Positions 24,491 through 36,700 of a stretch of DNA of 64,000 nt are shown here, in pieces; position 1 is the stretch's first letter; the number at the start of each line of letters is the position of its first letter. The notes below the pieces were generated by a model. It was not told the DNA's origin. It saw nothing but the letters and a program-made list of their open reading frames with translations, and made no database searches. The DNA is taken from positions 1,533,059-1,597,058 of the forward strand of contig CM042906.1 in NCBI GenBank assembly GCA_023653625.1. Direction: 5' to 3'. This stretch comes from Triadica sebifera. Taxonomy: Eukaryota; Streptophyta; Magnoliopsida; Malpighiales; Euphorbiaceae. The position numbers and the translations under genes are program-made.

Positions 24491-24498
24491 TTATATAT
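24491..24498 (+). promoter_or_regulatory. Candidate TATA box of SSADH
   Basis: TTATATAT about 105 bp upstream of the ATG, which would put transcription start near 24525 and give a short 5' UTR ending in a (GAA)n run just before the ATG. Position is the only support. Confidence 0.35.
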
Positions 24499-24597
24499 CA
24501 ACCCATGCTTATGACTTACGAGGCATTCGTTCTATACTAGTGTGGTCCTCTACAAAGTTCGGAATAAAAAGTTATTTGAAAAGAAGAAGAAGAAGAA

Positions 24598-24705
24598 ATG
24601 AAAGCAGCTAAAGCGGCACGCATGGCAGCCATTGGGCGTAACAAGCTCTTCTGCTCTTCACATTTGCCTTCCATGCGCATCGCTTCTCCTTCTTTCTTTC
24701 GCCAT
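24598..24705 (+). CDS. ALDH5F1: SSADH exon 1 (transit peptide)
   Basis: 36 codons, phase 0 end, donor CAT|GTAATC. Rich in Ala, Ser, Arg and Lys with no acidic residue, as expected of a mitochondrial targeting sequence. Ends FFRH, which joins to VSMKIE in exon 2. Confidence 0.88.
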
Positions 24706-27700
24706 GTAATCAATCTCACCTTTCTCTCTTCTTTTTCATTCTCTCTGTTCTTCTTCTCTCTCTCTCGCAGCTTTCCAGATTAGTAAGTGATCTTCGTTGT
24801 CTCTTTATCTTTCTTTACAATTGATTTTTATATTCAGCTTCAATTGCTTTTTTCAATTCAAAATTGATTTTTCTTTATTTTTTGTATTTGGCAAAAATAA
24901 TGGATGAATTGGATTTGATGAAAGAGAAATTGCCTGCGATCTCTAGTTTTCTGTTTCTGTTTAGAAATTGCATTTCTTGAATTATTTCTACAAAATTTTC
25001 CTCATCTTGGATACTAGATCGCTTCAAAATGTTGTTTATCGTGTTGAAATTACAATCTCACTCGATTGTTCTTGTCTTTTTGGCTGGGGATACAAAAATA
25101 TTGAATCGTCTAATTGAAAAGAGAACATAAATTTGTGGTCCCACATAGGTTCCCGTTCGGGGATATTATTATTACTACTTCGTGACCGTGAGCAATTGCA
25201 ATTTCCGAAAAGCAAAATAGTGACTTCTTTTTTTTTTTTTTTTTGGTCTGAAAAATAGTTACTTCTTTGAGGAGTAAAAACTATGTTTTTGTTTTATTCC
25301 ATTCATATACAAGGAACTCTAATCAAATGATACAATTACAAGAACCAATTTGCAGAAAACATAAAATAAAACTTTTTACGAAACAGAAAATTAATTCTCT
25401 TTCTTTTTTTTAGATGTGCCTTTTGTTTTTCTTGTATGAATTGAAAGTCAGTTATTTTCCAAACTATTTTCTCAGCAATTTCATTTGCTTAACAGAAATA
25501 TAAAAATTTGGTAGATAATACATCCTACGAAAAAAAATAAAATTGCACAAAGACATAAAATGAGGTTAATGGTTTTTAATAGTTTATGGCTCCTAGCTCT
25601 AAGGTTTTATTTTTATTTTTATTTTTTTTAATTAGTTGCTAGAAAATTTCTCTCTATCAAATGTGACTTGCATGTTATTCTCAGTATAAATTTTATGAAC
25701 ATTAAACTCTGTTTTCTGTTAATATAAAATAGTTCTTTAAGTCTTTCCGATCTTCTGCTGATCTGATTAGCCAATGGGAGAAGTTTAGCAACAAATGAGT
25801 AAACCATATCTGGTATACATAAATTAGTCTCTTTAAAATAGAATACACATCTTCAAAATAGGTCTCTTCAAAATAAAATATATTATATTAAAAATATATT
25901 AAATTAATTGATTATATTTATAAATTATAGATATACATTTGTAAAAATTTTTACATTATAACAGCAACAGTTCAATTAGTTTTACCAAATACTAGTATTA
26001 ATTAACTACCAGTTATCAGCTATCAGTTGTCAGTTGCATTCAACAACTAAACCAAATAGAATTGTAATCTTTTGAATGTTTATTTCTGAAACCATGCAGT
26101 GCTGATATGTCTGATATGTTCGTTAAATATTTCTTCTACCAAGAATCAAGCCTTTATATTTGTGAAAGGGCCTTGAGATGTCTGCTATCATATACTAGCC
26201 AAACTTTTTGAAATGGATGATAATGAAAGATTCTAGAGTTTAGGTGCTTATGTGGCTTTTCAATTAGAAGGGTGATATATGAACTATAAAAAAGCCACTC
26301 AGACATTGCATATTTCTTTTATTCAAGTAATCTCATGATTTGTGTCTAGCATCTGTGCGTGGTGCTTCCATAGTCATGACAGTATTAATATTATTATGTT
26401 ATCTTAGTTATATCATGCATTAATAGACTGGGAAAACACATGCATACACATTTATTCGTAATTTTTGATAATAGCTGAGATTGTGCAATATCTTTTTTGA
26501 GGAAGTTTCTGTTAGTCCTATCATGGCCTGGTGTTATTCTTGGATTTACATCTACGTAAATGTAAATACAATTTCCTTTCAATTACAGCAAGTTCTGTAG
26601 GAAACATTGGTAGTGTGAAATTGTTGTATTGTTATTAATGGTGACCTTATAACAGTTGTCTATATTTTTCTTACTCCAGGAGGTACATTACAAACATTTC
26701 AATGTTATTTACATGATTTGGGTGTCAGGTAAGCATGAAGATTGAGACTCTTGCTGCTCAACTTGGTGGTTCTGGTCTGTTACGTACACAGGGTCTTATT
26801 GGGGGGAAGTGGATTGATGCATATGATGGGAAGACAATAAAGGTCTGTTCTCCTTCCTCTCCCCACTGTCATATTTGGATTTTCAGTCCTAATAACTTAT
26901 TGATAAAGTTTTGGGCATGACTTTAACTTCTTGGGCTGGTTTCTTCATTTAAACAAGTTTAAGCATGTGGCTCTTGCTTCAGTGTGCCTGTGTACATGTT
27001 TTCTTTTGTGCCTTTGCTGTTGTGGTAATATTCAGTTTGAGTCTTTTTCGGTGTTAGCTATGAATTCTCAGAAAAAAGAAAAGAGAAGAGAGCAGGAAAA
27101 AAGTATCTGGTCTATCAGAAAGGACAAAAATGAAGAAAAGAAGCAACAGCTATTTGTTGTTGACAAATATGTTTCCCCCTCCCTGCTGCTGGCTTTTGAA
27201 GAACAGGAATTCATGATTGTGAATTTGGTTTTGTTCTTGTCCTTTTATTTACTCACCTTCGTTGTTTTATACCCGGTTAACTTTGTGACAGGTTCATAAC
27301 CCAGCAACTGGAGAAGTTATAGCGGATGTCCCATGCATGGGTGGGAAGGAGACAAATGATGCAATATCTTCTGCTCATGATGCATTTTATTGTATGAACT
27401 TCAGATGATCTATCATTTAACTATATTTATATTTATGGCACTAAGACTATCATGATAAACTAATCTAATGGTGCTTACTGCCTAGAGTATATTTACAATG
27501 ACTGCAGTCTTCTGCACTTAATTTTTGATATTACACAGCTAGAGGCTTGCAGGGATCTTTTATAGTTTTCTAAGCAAGACTCAATAGAATGCTGCCCCAA
27601 ATGTATTTTTCGCTCCATCTAATGTTCCTCAAGATTTCTTCTTGCCTTATCTCTCTTATCCCTACAGTAAATTTTTAAATGCTCTAAGTTACAAGAAGCT

Positions 27701-30700
27701 TCATCTATATTAGAAGACTTTAGAAAAAAAGATTTTGTCACATCTGTCTTTCTGTTAAAATTGCTAGATACTACGGTGTCTGGTGCAAGTAGGAAAAAGA
27801 AATTGAAATATTGTTCTTGTAATAATTGATTTGATAATCCAAGTTTCGTTTTCTTTGTAAATTTTTCTATTAAGGACAATTGGGAAGTTACGTTAGAAAA
27901 ACATAATTTTGATTCAACTTTTGCCTTCAGTGTTTACTATGGCACTTTCTTATTAGTCTTTTTAAATTTGTAACTTATTTGCTTTTATCTGGAGGGTATT
28001 TGTTTTAGCTAATGGGTTATAGTTGATATGTTTGACCTTCAAAGTAATGTCAACACTTTCAGCAAATAAAGTATCAGAAGCATTAACTAATGAAATACAT
28101 ACTGTTCTTGTGATTTGAAAAGCTCTATATTATTGCATTTTTTTCCTCTTAGTTTGTCGGCTGATTTGATATATTTTTTTAACACTTAGACTAAATGATT
28201 CCTTATTAAATTTGTTTATGAAATTTTGTTTTTTAAAATATATGTGTCACGCGATCCAATTGTTATTTCAAGTAATGCATGGATTAATTATCACATGGAC
28301 TAAGGTGCAAATCTGCCACTGAACTTTTAGCAAGTATTCAAATAGGCTATAAAATTTTCAATTTGTTTAGATTAGACCACTTTTATTTTTGTTCCATGAA
28401 ACCTTTTTTGTTTTTATTTTTTATTACAATTTCAACCATGCGTAAATCATGAATTTGTCATGAAAATGACCATTATAGTTTATATGCCTTTAGATATTTT
28501 TGTAAACAACACATTGGTCAATTCTAACCATCAAATATATCATGATCAAAAATAAAAACTTGGTATGATGGACAGATTAAGTTTTTATAGATTATATAAA
28601 AATTTGGGAAAAGTTCAGTGGCGAATTTGTATGTTATTCCATCATCCACACTTCTAGGCCCTTAGTGGTATGACTTCAAGAATTTTGTTCCAATTGCCTT
28701 TGATTACTTTTGTTATCTTGGAAGCCCTCAAGAAATTCCAACTTTAATTCAACAGTTCTTCTCATTTTTCTTTAACACTTGAGAGTCATTGAAAGTGGTT
28801 TCTGCTGAATATCGGGTGGTGGTTTTTGTACGCAACCAAATTGCCTAGAGAAATATTCTTGATTTTAGATTTTAAACTAAATACGTTTGTCTCAAGTTGG
28901 TTTAGGATATTTACATGCTTAGTGCTGGCTTTAATTGGCTTTCTAATGCATGCCAGCAAGGTCAGCAATGTCTTATGCATCACAAACTTGTTATAAACAC
29001 CTCTTGGTGCAGTGCAAATAGTTTGATGATATTGTATGAAGCAACATATGTTTTAATGAAACATACCCAGATATGATGAAAAGTCTCTATGAGGCTTAAT
29101 CTGGAGTTTTATATCTGTTAACCTTGTGTCTTGAAGCTTTATTTTACTGTCTTCCTGTTTTCCATTTCTATTTGTGTTTAGCAGCTGTATGTTACAACAG
29201 ATGTATAGAGTGGTACAATATGGCTTAACGTGAATGCTAGTTTTCATGCTTAGTGCTTAAAACTTGGTGCTCCCTCCAAAGTATCATATAGATATTTTAT
29301 GGAGAATCATTGAATAACATATACATCTCACTCAAAGTGACAAGTTCTTTGATTTAGTATGTTTTCTCCAGCATTTTAACTTTTTGGGAGACCTGTTATG
29401 AATTTATGCTGCTTAATTTTCCCCTATTCTGTTCGAAATCTAATGGGATATCATTGTAGGATATTTGCATCTAATGCACCATGACCAGCTTTTATGATTA
29501 TTTTGTTACCCTAATTTTTCCCTGATTGTGTAATTTGAAATGTGGCGCTTACCTTTTTCTCCCCTTCTTTCACCTGTAATATGCACATTGAGATACCATT
29601 TTGTCGAACACAACATGTGGTTGTTATTACGATATTTAGTGTGTTTTTGAAATATGGAGTACATTGTATTTTGAGAATTTACATTGATGTACTGACAACC
29701 ATCTTATTTGTGTAGCTTGGAGCAAACTGACTGCTGGTGAGAGGAGCAAACATTTAAGGAATTGGTATCTTCATTATACTTTGCTTTTATTAAATGATTC
29801 ATTTTATCTAGATTTTCAAGTGATCAAGTGGTTCAAAATTTTGTTGCATATAGATTATACTGTGGCATATAGCTTTGTTACTTTATTGATGCTCATATAA
29901 TTCTTTCTCACATCTTCAAGGTATGACTTACTAGTTGCCCATAAAGAAGAACTTGGACAACTGATAACCTTAGAGCAAGGAAAACCTCTAAAAGAAGCCT
30001 TGGGTGAGGTATTACACTCAAACTTTGACTTGAGAAATTCCATAAGTAGGCTTTACCCCTCCATCATGATTTGGTCATTATTGTCTATTTATTTTTATTT
30101 GGACCATGCCTAATCAAAATTTGGGATGACTTGGGCTTGGCTTCATGCTCACATTGCCCTCGAAAGCCTGAGCTTGGCCTGTGCTTTTGTTCGAGCCTGA
30201 CGAAGCAAAAACATACATATTATCTTTACATGGATTTGTTTTATTGGGTGGATCAAGCCTTAAGAAACTGTGGATCCAATGGGCTTGATTGGTTCTCTGC
30301 CTAAGCGGGTGCCAAAAAAAAAAAAAAAAAATCTGTGCTGTGCGCCATCATTTTTGTGGGAGGGTTGTCAGGTTGGTTAGGAGCTTGGGCTTGTGGTTAG
30401 GTCTATTTTGAAGTAAAATTTTGTCATTATTCAGTATTTGCGGCATATAAGCTATGATTGAGATAACAGGTTGGCTATGGAGCTAGTTTCATTGAGTTCT
30501 TTGCCGAGGAAGCAAAACGTGTATATGGTGACATAATCCCAGCAACTATTGGTGATCGTAGGTTACTTGTTCTAAAGCAGGTAAATTAATTGTTCCATAT
30601 ATTATATGTAAATTAACTAATTCTTTCAATTTTGGCTTCAGAGATATAACTCTTACTTGATAATAGATATATGCCTCTTTAACAATGTCCTGAATATGAT

Positions 30701-33700
30701 TTTTAATTTTTAACATTAGCATGTGCGTATTTAAGATAGCAATAGAATGAAAAAGCAAATGGAACATTAAGATAAGGAATGAACGACCTTTTAGAGAAAG
30801 AAGGGGAATGAGATGCCAAAGGAATTGCTTAATTTCCAACTTGTAGAACAAGTGGAAATGGAGGTGCCTAAGATTATAAAAGCTGTTGGCTTACCTTACA
30901 TTTTTTTTGGACTTAATTTCCCACAACATTATGCTCATAAATTGTATGGTCTTATATTGACTAGTTGTAGGACACATGAATGGTTTTGTTGCAATATTCA
31001 TAGTTTAACTCTCTCATGCCATTATCTGATGGAATCCTAATTATTAAAAGTTTATCATTTCTTTGTAATTCCTTTGACACCTAACTGTTTTAAGTATTTT
31101 TCATAACATTATTAGCTAAACCGTTAAACATAATATTAGATGGACGAATCTGCATGCTAGGATTGCCTTCCTTGGATTTTTTGGTATCTATTGGCTGATG
31201 TAGTCGTATCCTCACATCCTTGGAGCTGCTCTGTTTTATTTTGATCTAGAAGTTGAAGTAGAAGTATGTCATGATGACATGTGTCTATTTTTGATTACTC
31301 CAAAGCTAATTTAACACAACTTCTTATATATTAAGAAGCTATAGTTTTAGTAATACTGACTTTATGCCAGGATTTTAGCGGTAGATAAATGGTTGTTGAT
31401 TCAGCTTTTTGTTTGTGTCGTCGATATTAATAATCCAAAACCCTGTTTTTTCAAGGCCATGTACTTTTAATTACGATTTTAAATGTTAGAATTTTGAGCT
31501 TTCAAGAGATACAATATTAAAAAAAGTTGGAAGTCATGATTACTCAAATTAAATATTCCATGATTGTTTTCCTGACAATTCAAATGTGTTTAAACATATA
31601 TTTATAAAGCGGCCCAATCTCTCTAAGGAAATGCCATATAGATCTAATAATATGCCATGGGCAGTTTTCACAGGAGCTTTGCCTACCCATTCATTTTTGC
31701 TATAGTTATTCCATGTACTAATTCTCCACAAGTGTTGCAATATTATTACTAAAAATAGAGGGAATTAACAAATGGAGGTTTTGAAATTATTTGTGGCAAT
31801 TTATAATTTTTATATCCAAGGCCCCAATTTTGATGAAGAGAATTGTTGATGTTTTGGTAGATGCTCTTGAATTAGTTGTCTTGCATACCATTTTATTTGT
31901 GCAGCGGTCTAGAAATCTGATTCAACGGTGTTAATCTTGTTATCATATTCTGATTTCAAGCGTCCCTTGTTGAAAGCTTATAGTATGACTTTACTATTTT
32001 CTTAATGCTAGTTGTTACTAGGCTATCAGTTTTGCTTTAACATTTATCATAATAGTTTCACCTTTTTTATATTTTAGCCTGTTGGTGTTGTTGGAGCAAT
32101 TACACCCTGGAACTTTCCCTTGGCCATGATTACTCGTAAGGTGTGTTTAACTTAGAATAATTATGCATACAACATTTTGCTGGCTTTAGGAGATATGAAT
32201 AATTGATGGATTCTTGGTTAAGATGAAATGTATTTTCTTTGCACACCCAGGTTGGTCCTGCCCTTGCTTGTGGTTGTACAGTGGTTGTAAAGCCTTCTGA
32301 ACTTACTCCTCTCACGGCCTTAGCAGCAGCTGAGCTAGCCCTTCAAGCTGGAATACCACCGGTAATTTTATTTTTTTGTAGTTGTACAAGCTTCAATATT
32401 TATTTATTTATTTATTTTTATGTTGGATTCAGAAAAGCATTGATGATAGCATGGGCTTTTGTTCTATGCTATGAAGTTCGATCTTAATTTATTTATTTCA
32501 TGCCTTGTGATTGTAGGCACATGCGTGCTTTTGTGCTCCATAACTTTTTTTTTTGGCCTTTTGTAACCGTTAAGATGTGCTTGATTTAGCCATGATACTA
32601 GTGATTGTGCTAGTTGTATATGGTGTAAATTAATTGTAATTAGGCTTAGAGTAAGACTGTAATTAGGCTAATTTTTCCTATTATGTATATCTCTTTTTGT
32701 ATAAATTCCATTAGCTCGAGGGAATAATTAAGCCAACAAATTTTTGAACAACGGTACTAAAACATCCAAACAATGCTATTGGAGATTGCTTTTAAGCCTT
32801 AAAGAGATTTCCACAGTCAACCCAAACTCCCCTTGAGTAACAAAATTTAGAGATTGCTCCATATAGACTTCTTTGGTCAAGTCTCCATGTAAGAAGACAG
32901 TCTCTAAGATCATGGTTTGGACAGTTTAGTACAATTCAAAAATTTGGGATGCGTAGGAGTGAAATATACCACTCAATGTTCTATTGTCACACAATCCATG
33001 GCAAGTGAATCTATCTAGTTGTGTATGTAGATGATATTGCTATATATAATAATTATCATGAAGGGATTACTCGACTCCTACATCACTCCAAAGATTTGGG
33101 AAAATTGAAATATATTTTAGGCATTTAAGTAGCATAAGCATGCTATCTAAAGATTTTGAAAGAACAATTTTATTTGTACTTGATTGTATATTTATGGAGA
33201 AAAACAAAGGGGTTATATACACAAAATTCCTTTTTCTAATTAGGAATATACAACTACCTATTTGCTACATTATAGGGATACTAATTGCAACCTTATAGGA
33301 ATAATTTACACAATTAATATGACAACAAATAATTCTAGTCAACACTCCCTCTTAAGTTGGTGCACACATGCCCAACTTGCAAACCAAGTTATGGAAAAGT
33401 TTGTTAGAAAGTCCTTTAGTAAAGATATCTACTAATTGTTCATTAGAAGTCACATAAGATAAGCCTAAAGAGCCATCAACTATTTTCTCCTTTATGAAGT
33501 GTCGATCAATTTCAATGTACTTTGTTTGGTCATGTTCAATTGGATTATGGACTACGTTAATGGCTGCTTTATTATCACAAAATGAAGATAGACTACTCTT
33601 TTCTAATAGTTTTAGTTCTTCCATTAGCTTTCACAATCACAACTCACATACTCCTTGAGCCATCGCTTTACATTATGCTTTAGCATTGGGCCTAGCAACC

Positions 33701-36700
33701 ACACTCTGCTTCTTGCTTTTCCAAGTGACTACTTTTCCTCCTTACAATAACTAGTGGTTGTCCTCCTATCATCTGGAGATGCAGCCCAATCAACATTTGT
33801 AAATGCTTCTATCTTGAGGTGGCCATTTTTGGAGAAGAGAAGACCTTTTCCTAGTGTCTATTTCAAATATAGCAAAATGTGAAAAACATATAAGTGAGGC
33901 TCTTGAGGGTCATGCATGTATTGACTCACTAGGCTTACTGCATATGTTATATCTAGTCTGGTATGAGAGAGATAAATGCGTCGTCCAACCAATTTTTGAT
34001 ATCTTCCAAAGTGTATTGATATGCCATTTCTTGTTTGTAGTTTGTGATTGATTTCAAAGTAGATTCAGCCGTTCTGCAACCCTTATCACCAGCCTCTTCT
34101 AATAAATTTAGGATATATTTTCTTTGAGAAATGAAGATTCTTTTTCAAATTTCACAACTTCAATTCTCAAGAAATACTGCAATTTTCCTAGATCTTTGAT
34201 TTCAAACTCTTGAGCAATAAATTTTTTTAGTCGAGCCATTTCTTTTGTGTCATATCCAGTTTCCACAATATCATCAACATAGACAATGAGAAGAAAGATA
34301 TTACCTTCATAGTGTTTGATAAACAAGGTATGATCAACATTGCTTTGTTGATATTCGAAAGAGAGCATCGCTGTATTGAACCTTTCAAACCATGCTCTTG
34401 GAGACTATTTCAATCCATAAAGCCTTTTGTAACATGCAAACCCTCCTTTGTGTTCTTACTTCTTTGAAATGTGGAGGAATCTCCTTGTACACTTCTCCCT
34501 TTAAGTTTCCATGGAGGAAGATTTTTTTTTTTTATACCAAACTGCTGTAAATTTCAGTCAAGATTATTTACACAAGATAGCAAAATTTTGATTGTGTTCA
34601 TCTTAGCAACCGGTGCAAAGATTTCCTTATAGTCTACTCTATAAATTTGAGTAAACCCTTTAGACACCAACCTAGCTTTATATCTTCTAATCGAACCATC
34701 TATCTCGTATTTCATAGTAAACACCCATTTGCAACCAACAATCCTTTTTCTCAATGGAGGTGTGACAAGTTTTCAGGTTTCATTCTTTGCTAGAGCTTTC
34801 ATTTCAACCATGGATTCCTTCCATTTGGGATCTTATAAAGCTTTTCTCCAATCTTGTGGAATAGACATAGAGGAAACATACAAGATAAAGGCTCCTGTAG
34901 GAAGGAGATAGAGTCATAGGTGATAAAGTTAGATATAAAATGCTTGGTGCAAGACTTCACTCCTTTTCTAAGAGCAATGGGTTTATCCAAATCATCAGAT
35001 GAATCACAGTGCAGAGGTAACTCACCAGTATTTTTAGGAAATGAGGGTGATTCTTGACATGTTACAAATTGCATGATGACTTTCTCCATCTTATTTCTCC
35101 TCGAATATCTCTTCAAATTTGGTCTCTCTGAATGCCCAACATTCTCCCCCTAAATGGAACTCTCTTAGAATATGTTCTTCCTGAATAGAACTCTCCCTCT
35201 GAATAAGACTATTAAGAGTTTTAGAACTGGGCATCTCCTCTTCTTTCTCACTCTCCCCGTGAAGAGTTGGTTGGTTTGTACTGAAATAAGGCTCAATCTC
35301 CCTAAAAGTAACATCCATAGATGGAGGTGATAACACTTGTAACCCTTTTGAGTGGGAGAATACTCAACAAACACACACTTTAGAGCCCTAGGTTCCAATT
35401 TGCCAACATTCCTAGCATAGACAAATCAAAAATACCCAAACACCTTTTGAGGAACAATGTAAGAATTTTACCTTGCAAAACCTCTAAAAGACTTCTAAAA
35501 TTGAGAGTTTTGAGAGGTATTTTGTTGATAAGATAAGTAGCTGAAAGAATTGTATCTCCTTAGTAATCCTTTGGAAGAATCAAAGTGAACATACAGGACC
35601 AAACTACCTCTAGTACGTATTTTTTTTTCTTTCAGCAATACCATTTTTTCAGTTAGCGTATACATAACTAGTCTGAGGTATTATCCCTTTGGATTTTAAA
35701 TAAGCACGAAACCATCCATCCATATACTTTGTACCATTATCCATTCTCAGAATCTTAACCTTAGCATCAAACTCGTGCAAATCATTTTATAAAATGATTA
35801 AAAGCATGAAAGCAAATCACTTTTTGCTTTCTTCAAATAAATCCATGTTAATCTAGTACCATAATCGATAAAAGTCACAAACCATATGCGACTATCTAAA
35901 AAAAGTATTTTGAGTATGCCCCAAACATTAGAATGAATAGTCATGTGACTTCTATTACTCAAATGATATGAATTCCTCGTATGTTTAGCTAGTTCACATG
36001 CATCACAAAATAAAGAATTTAAGGAAGTTTTTTTAAATAAACCGGGATATAACTTTTTTAAGAATTAAAATGATGGATGTCCTAACCAACTACGCCATTG
36101 AAGGATTTCTCAGTTGACTTCCATTTTTCCAAAAAAAGCTTGATTCACCATTAAGCTAGGATTCCTTTTGAAGACACATAGGTCATCTTGTAGGTGTTTT
36201 AGAAGTTTCAGTAGCCTCAGCCATATTTGCTTGAGCTTTTGTGGAGCCCTCTTTTTTTGTCCTACGACCTCTAGTTGGTTGTCCATGCAAATTCCATCAG
36301 TCTCTTTAGTGTGCCTTGACTTGCCACAATAGTCACAATGTAGATGATCTTTATCAAACGAGTGACTATTGACTTTAGATTGGTCAAGAGAATGTGCAAC
36401 CAATCCAGCCTTTTCAACTGGTGCTACGTGAAGAATGACACTTCTTCTATTTTCTTCTTGTTGGACATAGGAATAAGTTTGTTGTAAAGACGACAGATGA
36501 TCTTTACCAAGCACTTGGACCCTTACTTGATCATGATAAGTGTTCTGACCAACCAAAAAATCGTAAATCAGTTCCTTCTCTACCAGTTTCTGAAATTTGA
36601 CTGCATCTTTAACATATTCTGCTTGTAAGTCTTGTTAATGATCAAGCTCTTGCCATAGTCCTCTTAGCTCAAAAAAAATATTGAGAAATAGTCATCTCAC

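Noticed and set aside
26931..27299. 122-codon open frame with a hydrophobic start and Lys-rich middle
   Set aside because: It falls in SSADH intron 2 and overlaps the acceptor of exon 3 out of frame; the splice junctions on both sides fit the homologous protein exactly.
30071..30331. GC-richer patch ending in a run of 18 A, considered as a SINE or processed insert
   Set aside because: No box A/B promoter, target duplication or known family could be recognised, so it is described only as part of intron 5.
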